From assembly GCF_040436345.1 (NCBI RefSeq), contig NC_133237.1, positions 19,597,749 to 19,661,748 of the forward strand: DNA of 64,000 nucleotides, in the 5' to 3' direction. Shown in pieces: positions 38,230-51,722 of this stretch. The DNA comes from Pagrus major. Its lineage: Eukaryota > Chordata > Actinopteri > Spariformes > Sparidae. The notes under the pieces are model-generated. The model was not told the DNA's origin and ran no database searches. It saw only the letters and a program-made list of their open reading frames with translations. Positions within the stretch are counted from its first letter, which is position 1. Every line of letters starts with the position of its first letter. The translations under genes were made by a program, and so were the position numbers.

Positions 38230-39237
38230 CAGAGGTGGGGGACTCGAGTCACATGGCTTGCCAAGAGTCAGACTGGAGTCGCAGATTTGAGGACTTGAGA
38301 CTTGTTCGACCAACACTAATTTAAGACTTGACTTGACTTTGACTTGGTATTCATGCACGGATAGCAGCAACAACTTGGCTGACATGTTTGTGGCTCGGAT
38401 CTGGCAAATAAGAGCAGAACATTCCAAGTGGAATGTCGGTCGGATAAACAAGTCTGGTGTGGGCCAGATATTGAAACATGATTGGGACACAGAAGACCAG
38501 CACTCACTGTGAATTCAAGGTTCATATTGTCAATAAAAGTAATAAGAAAAGAACAGCAGTATGCAATGTGTGTAGCTCAAAAATCTGTGACACGACCACC
38601 CCTTCATCCATCACTCCAAAAGTCACGAGGAGAGGTATTTGAATGTGTCTTTAGCTAACTTATTGTCATTTTGTCTAACTTGTTGATCACCTTATTTGCA
38701 AATGTTAGGTCAACAGCAAGGGTCTTGTTACTGATTATCACAAAATGTAAAACATCAGTGAGATTTATAAGATGTAAGCAGGCTGCAACAGTTTTCATTA
38801 GAGTTTTCATGACCACTTTCATTTAAAGGTGCAATATGTTAGAATTTTGCTTTCAAACACTCATATTTTAACTGAAACCATCAACAGAATGGGAGGAAAT
38901 GTTTTGCATTGCAGAGATGTCTACTGAAGTTAGCATGCTAAGCAGATAGACTCGCTCATCCTGTCTTGCAATACCACTCCAAGCTCCCAGTCCTTACTGC
39001 TAGCTGCACTGCTAACTGCTACAGCTAATGATCACTCTGCTGATATGATGATTAGGATTATGATTATGGAAACTGGATTAGATCCTTAGAATTTCATACG
39101 ACTTTATTTGTGACTTGTTACACTTGAGCAATGACTCGAATTGACTTGCTTTTTCTTGCCACAGTAAACTGAGAGGTGAAGGTTAGGACTTTAGACTTGC
39201 TCACGACCTGTGCATGTGTGATTCACTCCCACCTCTG
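38230..39237. mobile_element. hAT-like non-autonomous element with inverted termini
   Basis: The left end CAGAGGTGGGGGACTCGAGT and the inverted right end (39237 read leftwards: CAGAGGTGGGAGTGAATCAC) match. The interior has GACTTGAGACTTG-type motifs. It is interrupted by another repeat from 38822. Flanking 8-base target duplications are not identical, so the insertion is old. Confidence 0.7.
38822..39060 (+). mobile_element. One-ended MITE copy nested in the hAT-like element
   Basis: It begins TTTAAAGGTGCAATATGTTA, matching the ends of 26836-27322, and shares the 'TAACTGCTACAGCTAATGAT'-type interior in inverted orientation. The right terminus is missing, so its border is approximate. Confidence 0.6.
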
Positions 39238-41364
39238 CCAAACTCCTGCTGCAAACCTGACGCATGAAAGTCAGCTGGTACAAATTTGAACATGTCTGTG
39301 GTTTGCAGAAATGTAAAATGGCAATATTTTATTCTGGTGACTGATCGTCGTGATCGTCATCCAGACACATGATGCACAAGCTGTAAATGACCAAACTCGA
39401 GAATACTTGGTGAGCCAATTTGAGAATCATTTGAATGTTTGTGATTTTTTCTTGGTGAGAGGGAAAATGAAGTCAAAGTGAATCAGTGAATAAAAATATT
39501 TATCAGAAAACAAGTTATGTATTTGTGATCAGTGGCTGGAGTGGAATTCACTTGTCCGAACCAGGAGGCAAAAGCTTTTTCCCAGACGTCTCAGCTTGCA
39601 TGATTTAGTATCTTTGAGCCTTTAAGTGCCCGAAACCTGCCAAGATTTGTCATTAGAATGCACTATTTACTTAGAAGCAGCACATTTGGCCAGTTTTTGG
39701 GTCACAGTTTGTGCTCAAGTGTTTAGTTTCAGGGCTGGAACATCACATGATGCAGTGATTTATTTACATAGTTCTGCACAGCACTCTTCTATCGATTCTC
39801 TCCTTTTTTCTTTCGGCTTCCTATTTTTGCATATACAATACAGCTGTGATACAAGTGGCCTATACATTGCTGCACCTTCCACTTGACTTCTCCTCTGTGT
39901 CCTGCTACCGGGCATCCCATAATTACTGCCTGAATCAGACATGCAAACATCTGGATGGTGCTTTAATAGTCTGAAAAATTAGCCAGGGAGTGTTTGGAAA
40001 GAAACTGGAGCAGTTTTTGTCCTTCTCCTCTTTCCCTGTCCCCAAATTCATAGTCGTAGCATGAGCACATTGTCTCTGAAATGACATCTGTGTAGGGTTG
40101 GTACATCTGGCCAATTAGGCCATTAATGGGATGAAATGTTTGTTTCCTTTTGGAGAAAATAGCCCGCTGCCACAAGTTGCCATCCCAGACATTGCTCACG
40201 GGATTCGTCTCAGTGACCCCGTTGTACATCCAGCTGCAGCACTCTGCTCGTTCCCACTGGCTAGTCTCTCTGGGGGAATTTTTTTTATTTTAGAGGATCA
40301 CAAAAACATACTTTCCATTTCCACTTTTGATGTTTATTCTCCAGGCGGTTTGGCTGTGAACTCGTTAATGACGGCAGACACAAAGAGGAAAAGAGAATGA
40401 GGCCACACTGTTTGAATATTTCTCTTGGCTCAGTCTGGATTGATTGAAGAAATGTAATCAGTTTTTAAAATCAGTGGCTCGTAATGCATTAATGTAATTT
40501 ACAGCCTCACAGACTCAGATGTTCTCTTGTCACTAGCTGAAGTTTAACTGTCACCGAACGAACTGCCAAAGTGACAAACAAAATGACACGGCTGACGTGA
40601 GTTGAAGAGACGTCTCTTCGGCCTCCTGTGTTGTTCCTGCCAGTGACACAACATCAGCCCGTGTCACTGTAATTCTCCTGATAGGACCGTGGAGACCCCC
40701 CGCTCTGCACCGATCAAAATCAGACCCAGATCTCAAACTGACATCATGACCAGGACAATACTCAACGTTTCCAGAGAGGGAAACCTTTTATTTCCTCATG
40801 TTTAAAAAAAAAAATTCTGCTGTGGAGCCCAAAGAAAAGATGCAGAGACTTCATTCAATACGCATTTCTGATTTATTTTTGTAGGAAAATAGGTCTTTTC
40901 ACATGCAAATCAATTGTATTCATCAAAGAATTATGAAAAAAATCTTGGCCAGGGGGATACCAGAATGGCACTCAAAGAAATGTACATTTTACAAAAAGGC
41001 ATAGAAAAACACACAAACACACAAATGCATGTATGAATCAGAGTTTGTACTGGTTATATCACTGGTTTTATTGTCACGTCCCACATGGGCGACTATAAGA
41101 AACATGTAGGGAAACAAGACTACAGCCTTTCTTCTGAACACAGACGTTGTTTTACACAGACAGACGGATGCTGAGGGTGGAAATTGTGGTATCTCTGATG
41201 AAAAGACCCACAAAAGACTGATATCATCTGATACAACCGGTTTTAAGTCTCTGTCTGTTTTAATACACCACAGCATCTGTGGAAGCACGTTTCTGCCAGT
41301 AAAAGAAAGAAAACTGATGAAAACTTAGCCTTGATCATTTCTTTGTTAGAATTATGGATACATT

Positions 41365-41620
41365 TTGACTTTTTATCTCACAGTTCAGACGTTCTGGCAT
41401 TTATATCTCACAATTTTGTCTTTTTTCTGATAATTTCGACTTCTTATCTAACATTTTAACTTTTTTACTCATAATTATGACGTTTATCTTAGAATTATGA
41501 CTTTTAATCCCTGAATTTTGATTCTTATCTCATATCTATGGCCTTTTATCTCATAACAATCACCTTTTCTCTCATAATAGTGTCTTTTTACCTCCTAATG
41601 TGGACTTTCCCCCCCATAAT
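41365..41620. repeat. Degenerate minisatellite, unit about 22 bases
   Basis: About eleven diverged units of the form GACTTTTTATCTCATAATTT are strung together. Units vary in length and sequence. Confidence 0.75.
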
Positions 41621-43315
41621 TAGGATTTATAATGGGAATATTTTTTCATTAAACTTAATTTTCATCTAATTTTTTTTCCTTAACTGGCAGAAATGGACTT
41701 CCATACAGCACAGAGATAAATCAAGTATAAATACTAGTCTATGAGAGCATTGCTCAGAACACTGCTAACCTTATGATTGCACCCTTGTGCACTTGAAGCT
41801 ACTTTCTCTTTAACTCGCAATTCCTGCAGCTTCAAGGTACAATGGAAACTCAAAAGCGTGCTCAAATGCATATTGTCGCTGTTAAATGAAACATTTCTCA
41901 AATTTAGGTGAGTTTATTTCACGTATTATCATTTCCTTTGCTGCCTTGCAAGAGAAAAAGTTGAATACTTGCACACTGTCAGTACTGCAACATGTTTTGT
42001 TGAAAACCCTTAAATAATTAAATTGGCAAAGTATTCGAACTTGGAAGAAGTTTGCCTCTTGTGGTGAGCAGCCCTCACACAGAATAAACAACTCTGAAAG
42101 TAACCAACATACTGCTAAACTTGAGGGATTAGATGCTCATTATGGGTTGAGAAAATCTTTCTACCTAATGGGCCAGCATGCTTATTTATCATTTTCTCAT
42201 AGATGCATTGTCACAAAGCTTAAAAAACACACACTGACATTTATATAAGACTATCAGTACTCTTGGTCTCCTGGTTTCCTTTTTTTTAAAAGCCCTCTTG
42301 ACATTTTGCAGACATGGTTTTCACAGGACAGCAACAATATGCAGAAGAGAATAAACCCTAAAAAAAAGTTTCTGTCCAGTGAGCACGCTTCTTTTCTACT
42401 TCATTCCCATTTTTTTCTCAGTCACTCAATAGACAAAAGAGAACGGGGCCACACAAATACGTAACTGTGCCACAGGGTGATTCTCCTGACCTGGATAGCT
42501 GCCCGAATTCCTTACTTTCCCCTAAAAAAAAGAAACAGACAAGTCTGAGCAACATAACCTAGAATAGTTTTGGAGATGTAAGGCCAAAGCTGCCAGTCAT
42601 ACAGACTCTGAGCAGATGGGGTCCTTGAGTACCCCCACGGCCCGTCCTCAAAACCCTTTAAAGTGCTCCCTCCTTTGACGGGAAGTCGCCCTCTAGTGAC
42701 ATCAGCTGTCTGACTGCAAAGCATCACCAGCTGCATTCAGTTTGTGGAGAAAGCAGTAAATATTTTAGTTGAGAAACTTTGCTCACTGGGGAAGAGTTTA
42801 ATGAGAGCTGATTGGCCTCAGGGGGAGGAGACTGACACTGACTGGGAAACACTAAATCACCTGTGGCTTATTGGCGACAGAGTGGCGTCAGTGCAGCCAG
42901 TGTCAGTCACAGCTCTGGGGAGCGACGATTGGAGTAGTTGTGGAGATATACTGTGAGTGTCTGCTGGCTGGCTTGTTTATAAGACTTGTGGAGCCTAAAC
43001 CAATCAGACTCTTTCTACTCGAGCAGCTGTATTATCAGTTGTGTTTACGTGAATGTCCAGCCTCACGACTGGGTAATGGTTTGTTCAGTTGGTTCGCTAT
43101 TTTTTGGAGAATCAATAAATCAAGAACATAACGTGCCAGCTCCCCTCCCAATTTACAGTCATAAAATTGAGTAAATGCTTGTTTGGAAAAGTTTTTGCGG
43201 TGCAATGCTTGGAATGATTTGAATAATTTGGCACTTTATGTCCTCATCTAGTCCCACCAGCCAGTTTGTCTCCACACACGCAGCTGTTCAGCAGATCTCA
43301 AAAGGAGTATCACTG

Positions 43316-43321
43316 TTTATT
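43316..43321 (-). terminator. Candidate distal poly(A) signal of gjc1
   Basis: The plus-strand hexamer TTTATT is AATAAA on the gjc1 strand and would give a 3' UTR of about 1.7 kb. Another AATAAA lies at 43549-43554. Which one is used cannot be decided from sequence. Confidence 0.4.
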
Positions 43322-44987
43322 AAAACACAGCCCAGAGGGTCGCTACATACATTAAATACTGATACTGTAACATACAAGGAAAAGTCTGGCTTTTTTTCTT
43401 TACGTCGTTAAGACATTGAGCCGACATTTTATAAAAATATACTATGTCATATTTCACATTTTTTACAATCGGAAGGCAATTTAAAACACAATAACCATAA
43501 ATACCCATACGACTAATTCATGTTTTAAAAGAACTTGTTTTCTTTTTCTTTATTTTACAAAAAACTTCTTTGAAAAAAAAGAGTGTTTCCGTTATAAAAA
43601 CACTGACTCGAACATAAAAATTGGCTTGTTTGCTATTTTTAAATCCCATTCCAAAAAAGCAATACACGTACTGTAATACAAAAAACAACTTTTACAAAAA
43701 GGGTTGGTCTCATGGAGGCATATTTTTTCCACAACTGGAGTAGCATGGCCACAGTATTCCAAAGCTACAAACAACCAGGCTTCATGGCAAGCCCAGCAGA
43801 AAATCTTGGCACTGACACTTGCATCACACAAACAGTGTTTGGTCTCACTATATTAGAGTAATGGCTTTTAACCTTTTCCATTACGACGTGGTGATAATGC
43901 AGCCTTGAAGGACTGGACAAGGCTTTGATAGAAAAGGGAAACACTACAGCTGGTAAAGGTGCTGCTGGATGCAGTAGCATTGGCAACTGGTAAAGCGAGC
44001 CCTGCAGAAGACACCACCAGGGGGCAGTCAACTACAAGGCAGATGGAAAACCAGTGGCGTGCTGAGCGGCCTTGCTAAACAGCCATGAAGAGCCAGAGAG
44101 AGAAACTGAGAAGAGTAAGGTATAAAAAATTGGATTGTTTATGCACCTTGTTAAAAAGAGCATTTTGTCTCAGGGACTGGATACAAAGCCACTTGCTGTA
44201 CTCATCGGTTTGTGAGCAGCACACATAAGAAACAAACAAACACAGGAAACATACAGAAACACTGTCAAAGGTCACAGCAACATAACACTGTGATCCACAC
44301 TGGAGAGAACGCAGACGGAGCATGACTGACAGGAGACAGCCGTCAGGAAGGTGATGTTCTCGCTGCATTAGAAAGTCACTGCTTTAGGCGCTGCCACTCA
44401 ATTATGTTTAATTTTATTGCATTTGCGTTGTCGTGACGTTCCTTCGATAACGTCACTACAGTACGAAGTCATAGCTTTAGCTTGCCAGGGCTCTCGCTTT
44501 GCCTTTGTGTTATGATGATACCTCATTTTGATGTCTAGGATGCCAATGTACTAATGGAGACTTTGCGGAGGAGTGGCCAGAGAATGAGCTAAGCCAAATC
44601 TAGGATCAGATCAGATTTTGCAACAGAGCTAATTATCATTCTTCTAAGGTTCAAATCCCTAAGAGAGGATGAACGGGAAGACATCAGAGGTCAATAATCT
44701 GCTTCAGGACTCAAGGAGACATGTAAACGACAGACTGTAGCCTATTACAGTTTGTGTTGATGTTTCAAGTTAGACAGTGATAGCCCAGACAAAACACATT
44801 GTCAGCTGCAACATCACGTTTTTTTTCTCGTTGTTTTTTGACACATCTCTGCACACAAACACACATCTTCTCCAGCTTGCAGGATTCTTTAAGGCACAGT
44901 GGTGTTTAAATATCCAAGGAAGATTGCAACAGCTCGTCACCCAATCTCTAATATATACATGGTTTCGTTACATGTCTGTTTTCAGGG
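43322..44987 (-). other. Presumed gjc1 3' UTR
   Basis: The region between the gjc1 stop codon and the candidate poly(A) signals is AT-rich with T/A runs and no supported ORF. Assignment as 3' UTR is by position only. Confidence 0.4.
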
Positions 44988-46451
44988 TTAAATCCATACT
45001 GAGGGCTTGCCCTCTCCTGATTTGCTGCTGCTGCTGTTGCTGCTGCTGCCTCCTCCACTGCTGCCTCCCTTCCCGTGCTTGAATCTATGCTTGCGCTCTT
45101 TCTGAGGCTGAGGCTGAGGCTGTGGCTGCGGTTGGGCCTGGATGATGTTACTCTGGGGCTTGTCGTCCTGGTTGTCCCCGAGCTGCACCTCTGCCCGGTG
45201 CTGCTGGCTGTAGGCCTGGATGGCCGCCTCCAGCTGCTCATGAGCCTGCTGGATCATGTCTTTGTTCAAAGCCACACGGGCCTCCCCTCCAGTGGGGAAG
45301 TTATCCTCATTGCTGCCAAATTGCTGCTGCTCCTCCTGGGCAATGTTTGCCCGGTTCTGCTTGCATGCCATCTTAGCGTTGCTCAGGTCCGTGTAGGGCA
45401 TCTGCTCTGGCTTTACCACAATGTTGTAGCCCGGCGGAGCTGATGGGGTATTCCATGAGAAGGGGTACCCCACGTAATCAGCAGTACCATCTCCACCCAC
45501 CCCTCCCTCAGAACCTGCCTCAGGGCCTGCCCCCCCCACCGAACCCTCAACACCCCCATTGGTGCCGAGCAAGCCCAACTGGTACTCATCCTCCTGAGGT
45601 GGGCAGCGCCGACGGCGAAGAATGTCACAGATAGAACCGATCCCCAAATGGAGCATTTCCCAAATGTTGAGTGTGAGGCAAAGGACAGTGACGCCGTACA
45701 TGATGCGCAGGAAGATGGTCTTCTCTGTCGGCCTTGACACAAAGCAGTCAACGCTGTGGGGACAAGGCTTCCCCGAGCACACGAACACAGGCATCACACG
45801 GAACCCATACAGCAAATACTGGCCTGCGAGGAAGCCGGCTTCTAACACTGTACGAGTCACCAGCTGCAAGACGTAGACCCGCATCAGCCCCTCATCCTGG
45901 ATACGCTTGCGCCCATCATGCCGGACTTTGGGTCTGGGTGTGGGTTGCAGTGGATCCCGCGGCCTTTTAGGGGGCTCAATCTCTGGCACCTCATAGATCA
46001 TAGGATCGTCCTCCTGGTCCTCCTCGGTCTCCTCGATGCCCCGGTGCTGCCGAGCTCCGAAGCAGATTTTCCTGGGCTTCCTGTGCGTGTAGCCCCCTCC
46101 TCCTGTTCTGACGGCTGTAGCACCAGTTCCTCCTTTGGCTTCGTCTAATCGTGCGATCTTGTTGACAGCATAGCCCATGTACATGAGAGAAGGCATCGCC
46201 ACCAAGATAATCTGGAAGACCCAGAAGCGGACGTGAGATAGAGGGGCGAAGGCGTCGTAGCAGACATTCTCGCAGCCCGGCTGGCCCGAGTTGCAGACAA
46301 ACTTGCTCTGTTCGTCGTAGTAGATGGACTCTCCCCCAACGGCAGTGAGAACGATGCGGAAGACGATGAGCACGGTGAGCCACAGCTTCCCCACGAAGGT
46401 GGAGTGGTTGTGGATCTCCTCCAGCAGCCGCGTGAGGAAGCTCCAGCTCAT
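44988..46451 (-). CDS. gjc1: gjc1, gap junction gamma-1 protein (connexin 45), complete
   Basis: A single uninterrupted coding exon gives 487 residues ending at TAA. The start [20 protein letters not shown] is characteristic of connexin 45. Domains are N-terminal helix 1-20; TM1 about 21-40; first extracellular loop with Cys53, Cys60, Cys64 (C-X6-C-X3-C); TM2 about 76-96; cytoplasmic loop 97-189; TM3 about 192-217; second loop with Cys225, Cys230, Cys236 (C-X4-C-X5-C); TM4 about 247-268; cytoplasmic tail 269-487. The six loop cysteines hold docked hemichannels together. The C-terminus SVWI is the PDZ-binding end of Cx45, which binds ZO-1. The tail is longer than in mammals (about 396 residues in total, from memory) and includes Gly-rich, Gln-Pro repeat and Ser-rich parts. 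Connexin 45 forms gap junctions in heart, vessels and neurons. A likely 3' splice site just upstream (exon border near 46505) suggests separate non-coding leader exons, as is usual for connexins. Confidence 0.97.
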   Translation of the reverse strand: MSWSFLTRLLEEIHNHSTFVGKLWLTVLIVFRIVLTAVGGESIYYDEQSKFVCNSGQPGCENVCYDAFAPLSHVRFWVFQIILVAMPSLMYMGYAVNKIARLDEAKGGTGATAVRTGGGGYTHRKPRKICFGARQHRGIEETEEDQEDDPMIYEVPEIEPPKRPRDPLQPTPRPKVRHDGRKRIQDEGLMRVYVLQLVTRTVLEAGFLAGQYLLYGFRVMPVFVCSGKPCPHSVDCFVSRPTEKTIFLRIMYGVTVLCLTLNIWEMLHLGIGSICDILRRRRCPPQEDEYQLGLLGTNGGVEGSVGGAGPEAGSEGGVGGDGTADYVGYPFSWNTPSAPPGYNIVVKPEQMPYTDLSNAKMACKQNRANIAQEEQQQFGSNEDNFPTGGEARVALNKDMIQQAHEQLEAAIQAYSQQHRAEVQLGDNQDDKPQSNIIQAQPQPQPQPQPQKERKHRFKHGKGGSSGGGSSSNSSSSKSGEGKPSVWI

Positions 46452-46505
46452 TGTGTCGCTGGACAGTGGGGCAGACAGTGTCCCTCTCTCAGCTGTTCAC
46501 AGACT
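46452..46505 (-). other. gjc1 5' UTR part of the coding exon
   Basis: On the minus strand a pyrimidine-rich run ending CCTCTCCAG precedes position 46505 and looks like a splice acceptor. The 54 bases from there to the ATG would be untranslated leader. The upstream leader exon was not located. Confidence 0.5.
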
Positions 46506-48154
46506 CTGGAGAGGAAGACAAGAAGGAGAAAAAGGAAGATAAATGCAAATTCCCAAATGTGATCAAAGCAGATTTTTCTAGTAATACTTTTATCCTGGTG
46601 GGAGCAGCATTAGTTCTGCAAGTTCAGTGGCACGATGTGAAAAGCAGTGACATAATAATTACTTTAATTAAAATAAGTGTTCCTCTCTGAGCTCGGGCAA
46701 TCAATATATCCTTAATGTGATCTGTTGCTTCTCGCAGCACAAATACACACACACTGAATTCAGAGCTTAGTGCCACAGTGAGGCTGCTGTCAAGTTCGGG
46801 CTTTTTAAGGAATTAGAGGACCGAACAGGGTGGAAAGAGGATATCGGTATTAAAAAATACCATCATGCAGCACTGAGAAGGAGGCAAAAATAATCCAAAT
46901 AGGGAATTTGCTATCATCAAATGCACACACACTTTATTTAACAGCCCTATCTCTTTTTGAAGAAATAAATCCTCTTAGTGAGCCTTCTTCTGTGTGAGGT
47001 GCAGTTTTCAGGATTGTATTAACTTGACTGGTTTGTTCTGGCTGAGAGGTGAATGGCATTGAGCAGCACTGAATTTGAGCTCAGTTTAGGAAGAGGGACA
47101 TGTTGCCTATGTAGGTTAGGTCTAGGCTCCAGGCACTCCATCCAAACCAGCAGAATCAGCAGGTGGCCGGGCACAAACCGTTGGAGCGGGGAGTCAGACA
47201 GCAGACCCACATTATCTCAGGCAGTGGAGCTGAACCCAAACACTGCTGTCCCTCAGGGCAGCTTTGGGGGATGAGTATGACACCTCCACAGAACTTTCCC
47301 CCTCATGAAGCCGCAACAGCGCATGGCTTATTGTCAGCTAGACTGAGAGGAAAATCCAGCCATGAATGCTAGCTTAGTTTGGGGTTTAAAGGGCTTCCAG
47401 GGCGATATCCTTACCCAGCAGGTTATGAGCTTATGGAGCTGCAGCGGGAGGGAGAATTTTTGCGAGCAGGAGCTCCCCGGCAGCCCCTCTGCTTTGTGTC
47501 TCCAGTGGGAGCAGAGAGGGCGGGAATGTTTTGAAGACGGCTCGCGAAGAAACATGTGTCATATTGATCATTCTGACCATATAAGGACACGCCTGGGACA
47601 CAGGAGGTAGATGTCAGGAATCCTCTGGTCGCACATACAGTAAGAGGCCAATCCTGCAGTCAGACGAAGCGGCGGAGGAAGTCCATGTGAGAGAGCTAAC
47701 TGTGAGCGTCTGTGACCGACATGTATGAGTAAGCAGCAAATGGCCGGAGTTTGCCACAAGCGCGCGGAGTCATCGCCGTGTCCTTCCATGGTCGAGCTCT
47801 GTCTGACTTTTCCTGCATTGCATCATTGCATTTTTTTTTTTTTACATAACTCTTACTGTGCTGAACTGTTATCCTTTAGTGAAAAAAATCCAGATTTAGA
47901 CACAGACAAACATCCGGCTGCAAAGGTTGAACTGCTTTGATTTAATATAATGATAAACCTACTCTGCTGTTTCATGTTTTGTGGATACAAACGGATCATT
48001 ATTACATTATTATTCTGTTTTTTTACATTTTTTTCTGTCTACTGTTTGTCTTTTCAGCATCGCATTTTCTATTATAATGGCAACTTTTGGGTAATTTCAG
48101 GGATTTATTGTTGTTTAGACATGCAGACATTTTTCATATCAAATTAACTGGCCC

Positions 48155-48245
48155 AGATGTGGACTCGAGTCTTTAATCACTGTTTTGGCTTGCACCGTGA
48201 CTCAACAGAGAGTAAATGACTTGAGACTTGAGAGTTTTCAGTTTT
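48155..48245. mobile_element. Fragment of the 'GACTCGAGTC' hAT-like repeat
   Basis: Contains GTGGACTCGAGTC and GACTTGAGACTTGAG, both shared with the element at 38230-39237. It has no termini and is a short relic. Confidence 0.5.
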
Positions 48246-49384
48246 TTATTTCATTTTGTTTTGTCTGGTTTACAGTATTTCATCGGTAGGGAATATTTGT
48301 CTTGATCTAGAAGAAATAAAGAAATAAGCTTTTATTAATTATATGTTTTTTTAGAATTATGTTTAATTCACTAAATATAGAAAAAAATATACTACAAGTC
48401 AGAGATTGTCAGTCAGAGATTTATGTTTGTGTGCACTCTCTACTCTGACGAGGCAAAATGTATATCTTATCTTAACTTCTCATCATATATAGGCAGATGG
48501 CCGCCCACAAGGAGTCTGGGTTTGCTCCGAGGTTTCTCGCTGTTGTTGCCAAGTGCCTGCTAATGGGGAGTTAGGCCTCTGTAAATTAATTGATTAAAGA
48601 GTATAGTCAAGACCTGCTCCATTTTAAAGTGTCATGAGATCATTTTTGTTGTGATTTAGGGCTAGAAATTAAAATGGACTCGACCGTAGTTTTCTGCTGT
48701 TTTGTCTTTGTGCTCCAGCCCTTGATGTTGACACTGAGTGAAATGTTAGACGGTAATTAAAGTATTTTAAACTCATATACTGTAATTTTTGCATCTAATT
48801 CACATTCAATGCAAAGTTACTCTATCATGTTGAGTGAATGTGTATAAACTAACTCATAATAACTCAGTTATTTAAATTAATTCACATTGACTCAATATGA
48901 GAGAAAAACTTTGCAATTAATGTGACACTTAACATTGAACTTACTTAATAAAATCAGAAATTTACAGGTAATTAAAATGCTTAAAGTCACTGTTTTAGGC
49001 AACTTTCTTTTTGTATTGTATGATTTTTTTATACATTTCCTCTAAATTCACAAAAACCTGGGATCTACATCAGAGTTTAGAGGCTCTGTGGGTTTGTATA
49101 ATGTTCGAACTTGTAACGGCTGACCAACCGATGGGTCAGAGGTGTTTTTAATTTCTTAATGTTGTTTCAGTAAAACCTGCCAAACAGTTTTCAAAAGGAT
49201 AATATTTCAGTGTTATGTAACAGGGACTCTATTTTAGGTGAAAACAGTCCTCGTACGTTTACAAGACACAAGACACAAGACACTCTTCAGTGTGTCCTTT
49301 GATGAAGGATTGTATTTACCTCGTCGAGTTCCTCGGTAGTTTGTGCACCAGGAACTGTCACACTCCCACCTGACCAGGAGAGAC

Positions 49385-49417
49385 GCTCCAGCCCCGCTCC
49401 AGCCCCGCTCCAGCCCC
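49385..49417. repeat. Minisatellite, three exact 11-bp units
   Basis: GCTCCAGCCCC occurs three times in tandem without change. Confidence 0.9.
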
Positions 49418-50060
49418 TGGCTGCCCGGGCTTAATACTCCTCTGCTACCTCAGCTACATATAACCTGGCATTTTGCTTTCTCATCCAATTTATGTCTGCA
49501 GGAGCTAGTGGGGCAGTTAGGGGTAAGAAGCTGACTCCGTGCATTAAGTTACTGGGGTGAGTCAGCCTCCCGAATAGCAGCGCACAGACACAGCAGGCAG
49601 GCTCTCTGTCTGCTACTCTGATTTAAAACGATGAACAGCAAATTGGTGGAAATCATGTCGCACGTGAAAATGTCAAAAAACACACCATACTTTGGTTTTT
49701 GAGGCAGAAAAGCACACAAAACTCCCTTCAGTTTAATCTTGTTAATGAGGTTTGAAAGGGAATCACTGTCAGGATCAATGGATCTATAGAAAACAGCCCA
49801 AAAGGTCACAACTGTGTAATCATTGAACTATGAGCCTCTTTGATACGTCTGAGCCCATGACAAGGCTCCTAACACTACCAGAACAGTACAAGGTCAAAGG
49901 TCAACCAGATCAGTTCCACAGGGGTGAACTCTCCCCACGACGACCTCACGGGCCGATTCAAACAGACACACACAATTACAGTTAGCGTCACTGGAGGGAT
50001 CCCCTCAGTCACTGGCTTTCATCCCTTGGCGATCCACAGAGACTCACATCCAGATGTAGT

Positions 50061-50115
50061 ACACACACACACACACACACTCACGCACACACACACACAA
50101 ACACACACACACACG
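50061..50115. repeat. (AC)n microsatellite with interruptions
   Basis: About 55 bases of AC repeat broken by TC, GC and AA. Confidence 0.95.
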
Positions 50116-51722
50116 TGCAACAGCCTCAAAAAAGCATCCAGAGTTGAGCCACAACAACGTCTGCACTGGGGTTAGTTGAGGTGCTCAGGAGTGACTCATC
50201 ATGTGGACGCAGCGCTCCAGCTGGAGGGCTTCGAGCGCGGGAGGGACACCAGGGGAACGAGCCCACGACGGGACAAACCCCCGACACGTGCAGGGGACCA
50301 CTGCAGGTGGACGAGGAGGGCTGTAATTGTGTAACTGCATGCATCATCGAGGGGAGTTCTGTGCAGCAACAGGCGAAGGTACATAACAGGTGAGCCAGGT
50401 CGAGTGGTGTATTTAAACATGCAGGTTATATATTGTTTTTAGATTTGGGATATGGTGATATGGCAGTGTGTAAAGTGTCGTCTTTAACTACAGTATCTTT
50501 AAGAGGTTTTACTTCTAATACTTGCCTCTACTCACTTAGTCATTACATCCACATTACTGATGATAACTTATCAAAAATCTCAACGTCTTAATATTTTGTA
50601 GAAAAATCAACATATATTACTTTTTGTCACACAACCCTACAATACTGCAGTATTGTTATATAGACACATCGCCCAGACGTACGTTGTAGGACATCTTTTC
50701 TTTCTTGTGCTATATAATGACCCTTATATTTGAAATTTTACACAGGAAAACATGTAAATATATATAAAAATGTTTTATGTTTAGTGGTGTCTTGTAATCT
50801 CATTTGGGATACGTCAAACGTCTGGCATGCGTTAATATAAAACAACTAGCTATTGGGAGTAAAATAAACAGTTTTATGATAATTCCTGCATTCTTTTTTA
50901 TTTTTGTGTTGTGTTAATGTCACCTGTTTCATTGATGTTTCTTTCAAAATTCAAGATTGAAAGCTTTTAGATGCATCACGATTTGTGACTTTGATTCAAA
51001 AATTGAAACTCAATGATGTGCTATGTGTTTTGTTTTGTTAGATGCAAAATAATACAAGGATCCCAATTTCTCAGTGTCATTTCGGTGTGCTCAGATTATG
51101 AAAAACCATTTATAATTAGGGATCTTACATATTTAAAGAACCCTTTTCACCTCACAAACAATAAAACAGCTTAAACATGATTATTTCTTTATTTTTTTCA
51201 CAACAAACATCTGGTAGGCCAAATTTAACCTTATGGTGCGCCAGGCCTTTGGGCAAACCTGCTCTCGAGGATGTGTTAAAATTGTCTATATTGGCCCACT
51301 GTGTAGGCGGGCTGAGGATTTTTATGTAAATGAAATTAAAAATATAGACATGTGAGGGCCAACTACAATTTTGCACATGCTAAGGCTAAAGGAACCGAAC
51401 AGAGGTCAGAGGTCAGAGATCTCCATCCTGATCCTGAATGAATCTTTGAGTCTCTGACTGTTAATAAACTGCATTACTAATAAAGGTGAGTTGAGGATTT
51501 AAATTCTCTGTCAGCGTCTTCTCTCTCTGCCTCTAAACGATTTGTCTACATATTCTATATTCTAGCTTGTCTTCCATATATGCAGATCCATGCATAAACA
51601 CACAGACAGCCACACCACCACAAAGCATCCTTCATATTAATAAACACACGCGGCCGAGGGCAGTTTGGATAATGAACATAATGTAAATGGTAGTAATGAG
51701 TGTATGTAAGGCAGCTTCACGA

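Larger units (their letters stand above)
37150..43315. other. Spacer between the convergent sialyltransferase and gjc1 genes
   Basis: This begins with the sialyltransferase 3' UTR (length unknown). It then holds a hAT-like element (38230-39237) interrupted by another repeat and a degenerate minisatellite (41365-41620). No further coding exon is supported. Confidence 0.6.

Noticed and set aside
45075-45443. 122-codon ORF opposite gjc1
   Set aside because: Shadow of the gjc1 coding exon in an antisense frame; composition mirrors the Gln/Ser-rich tail.
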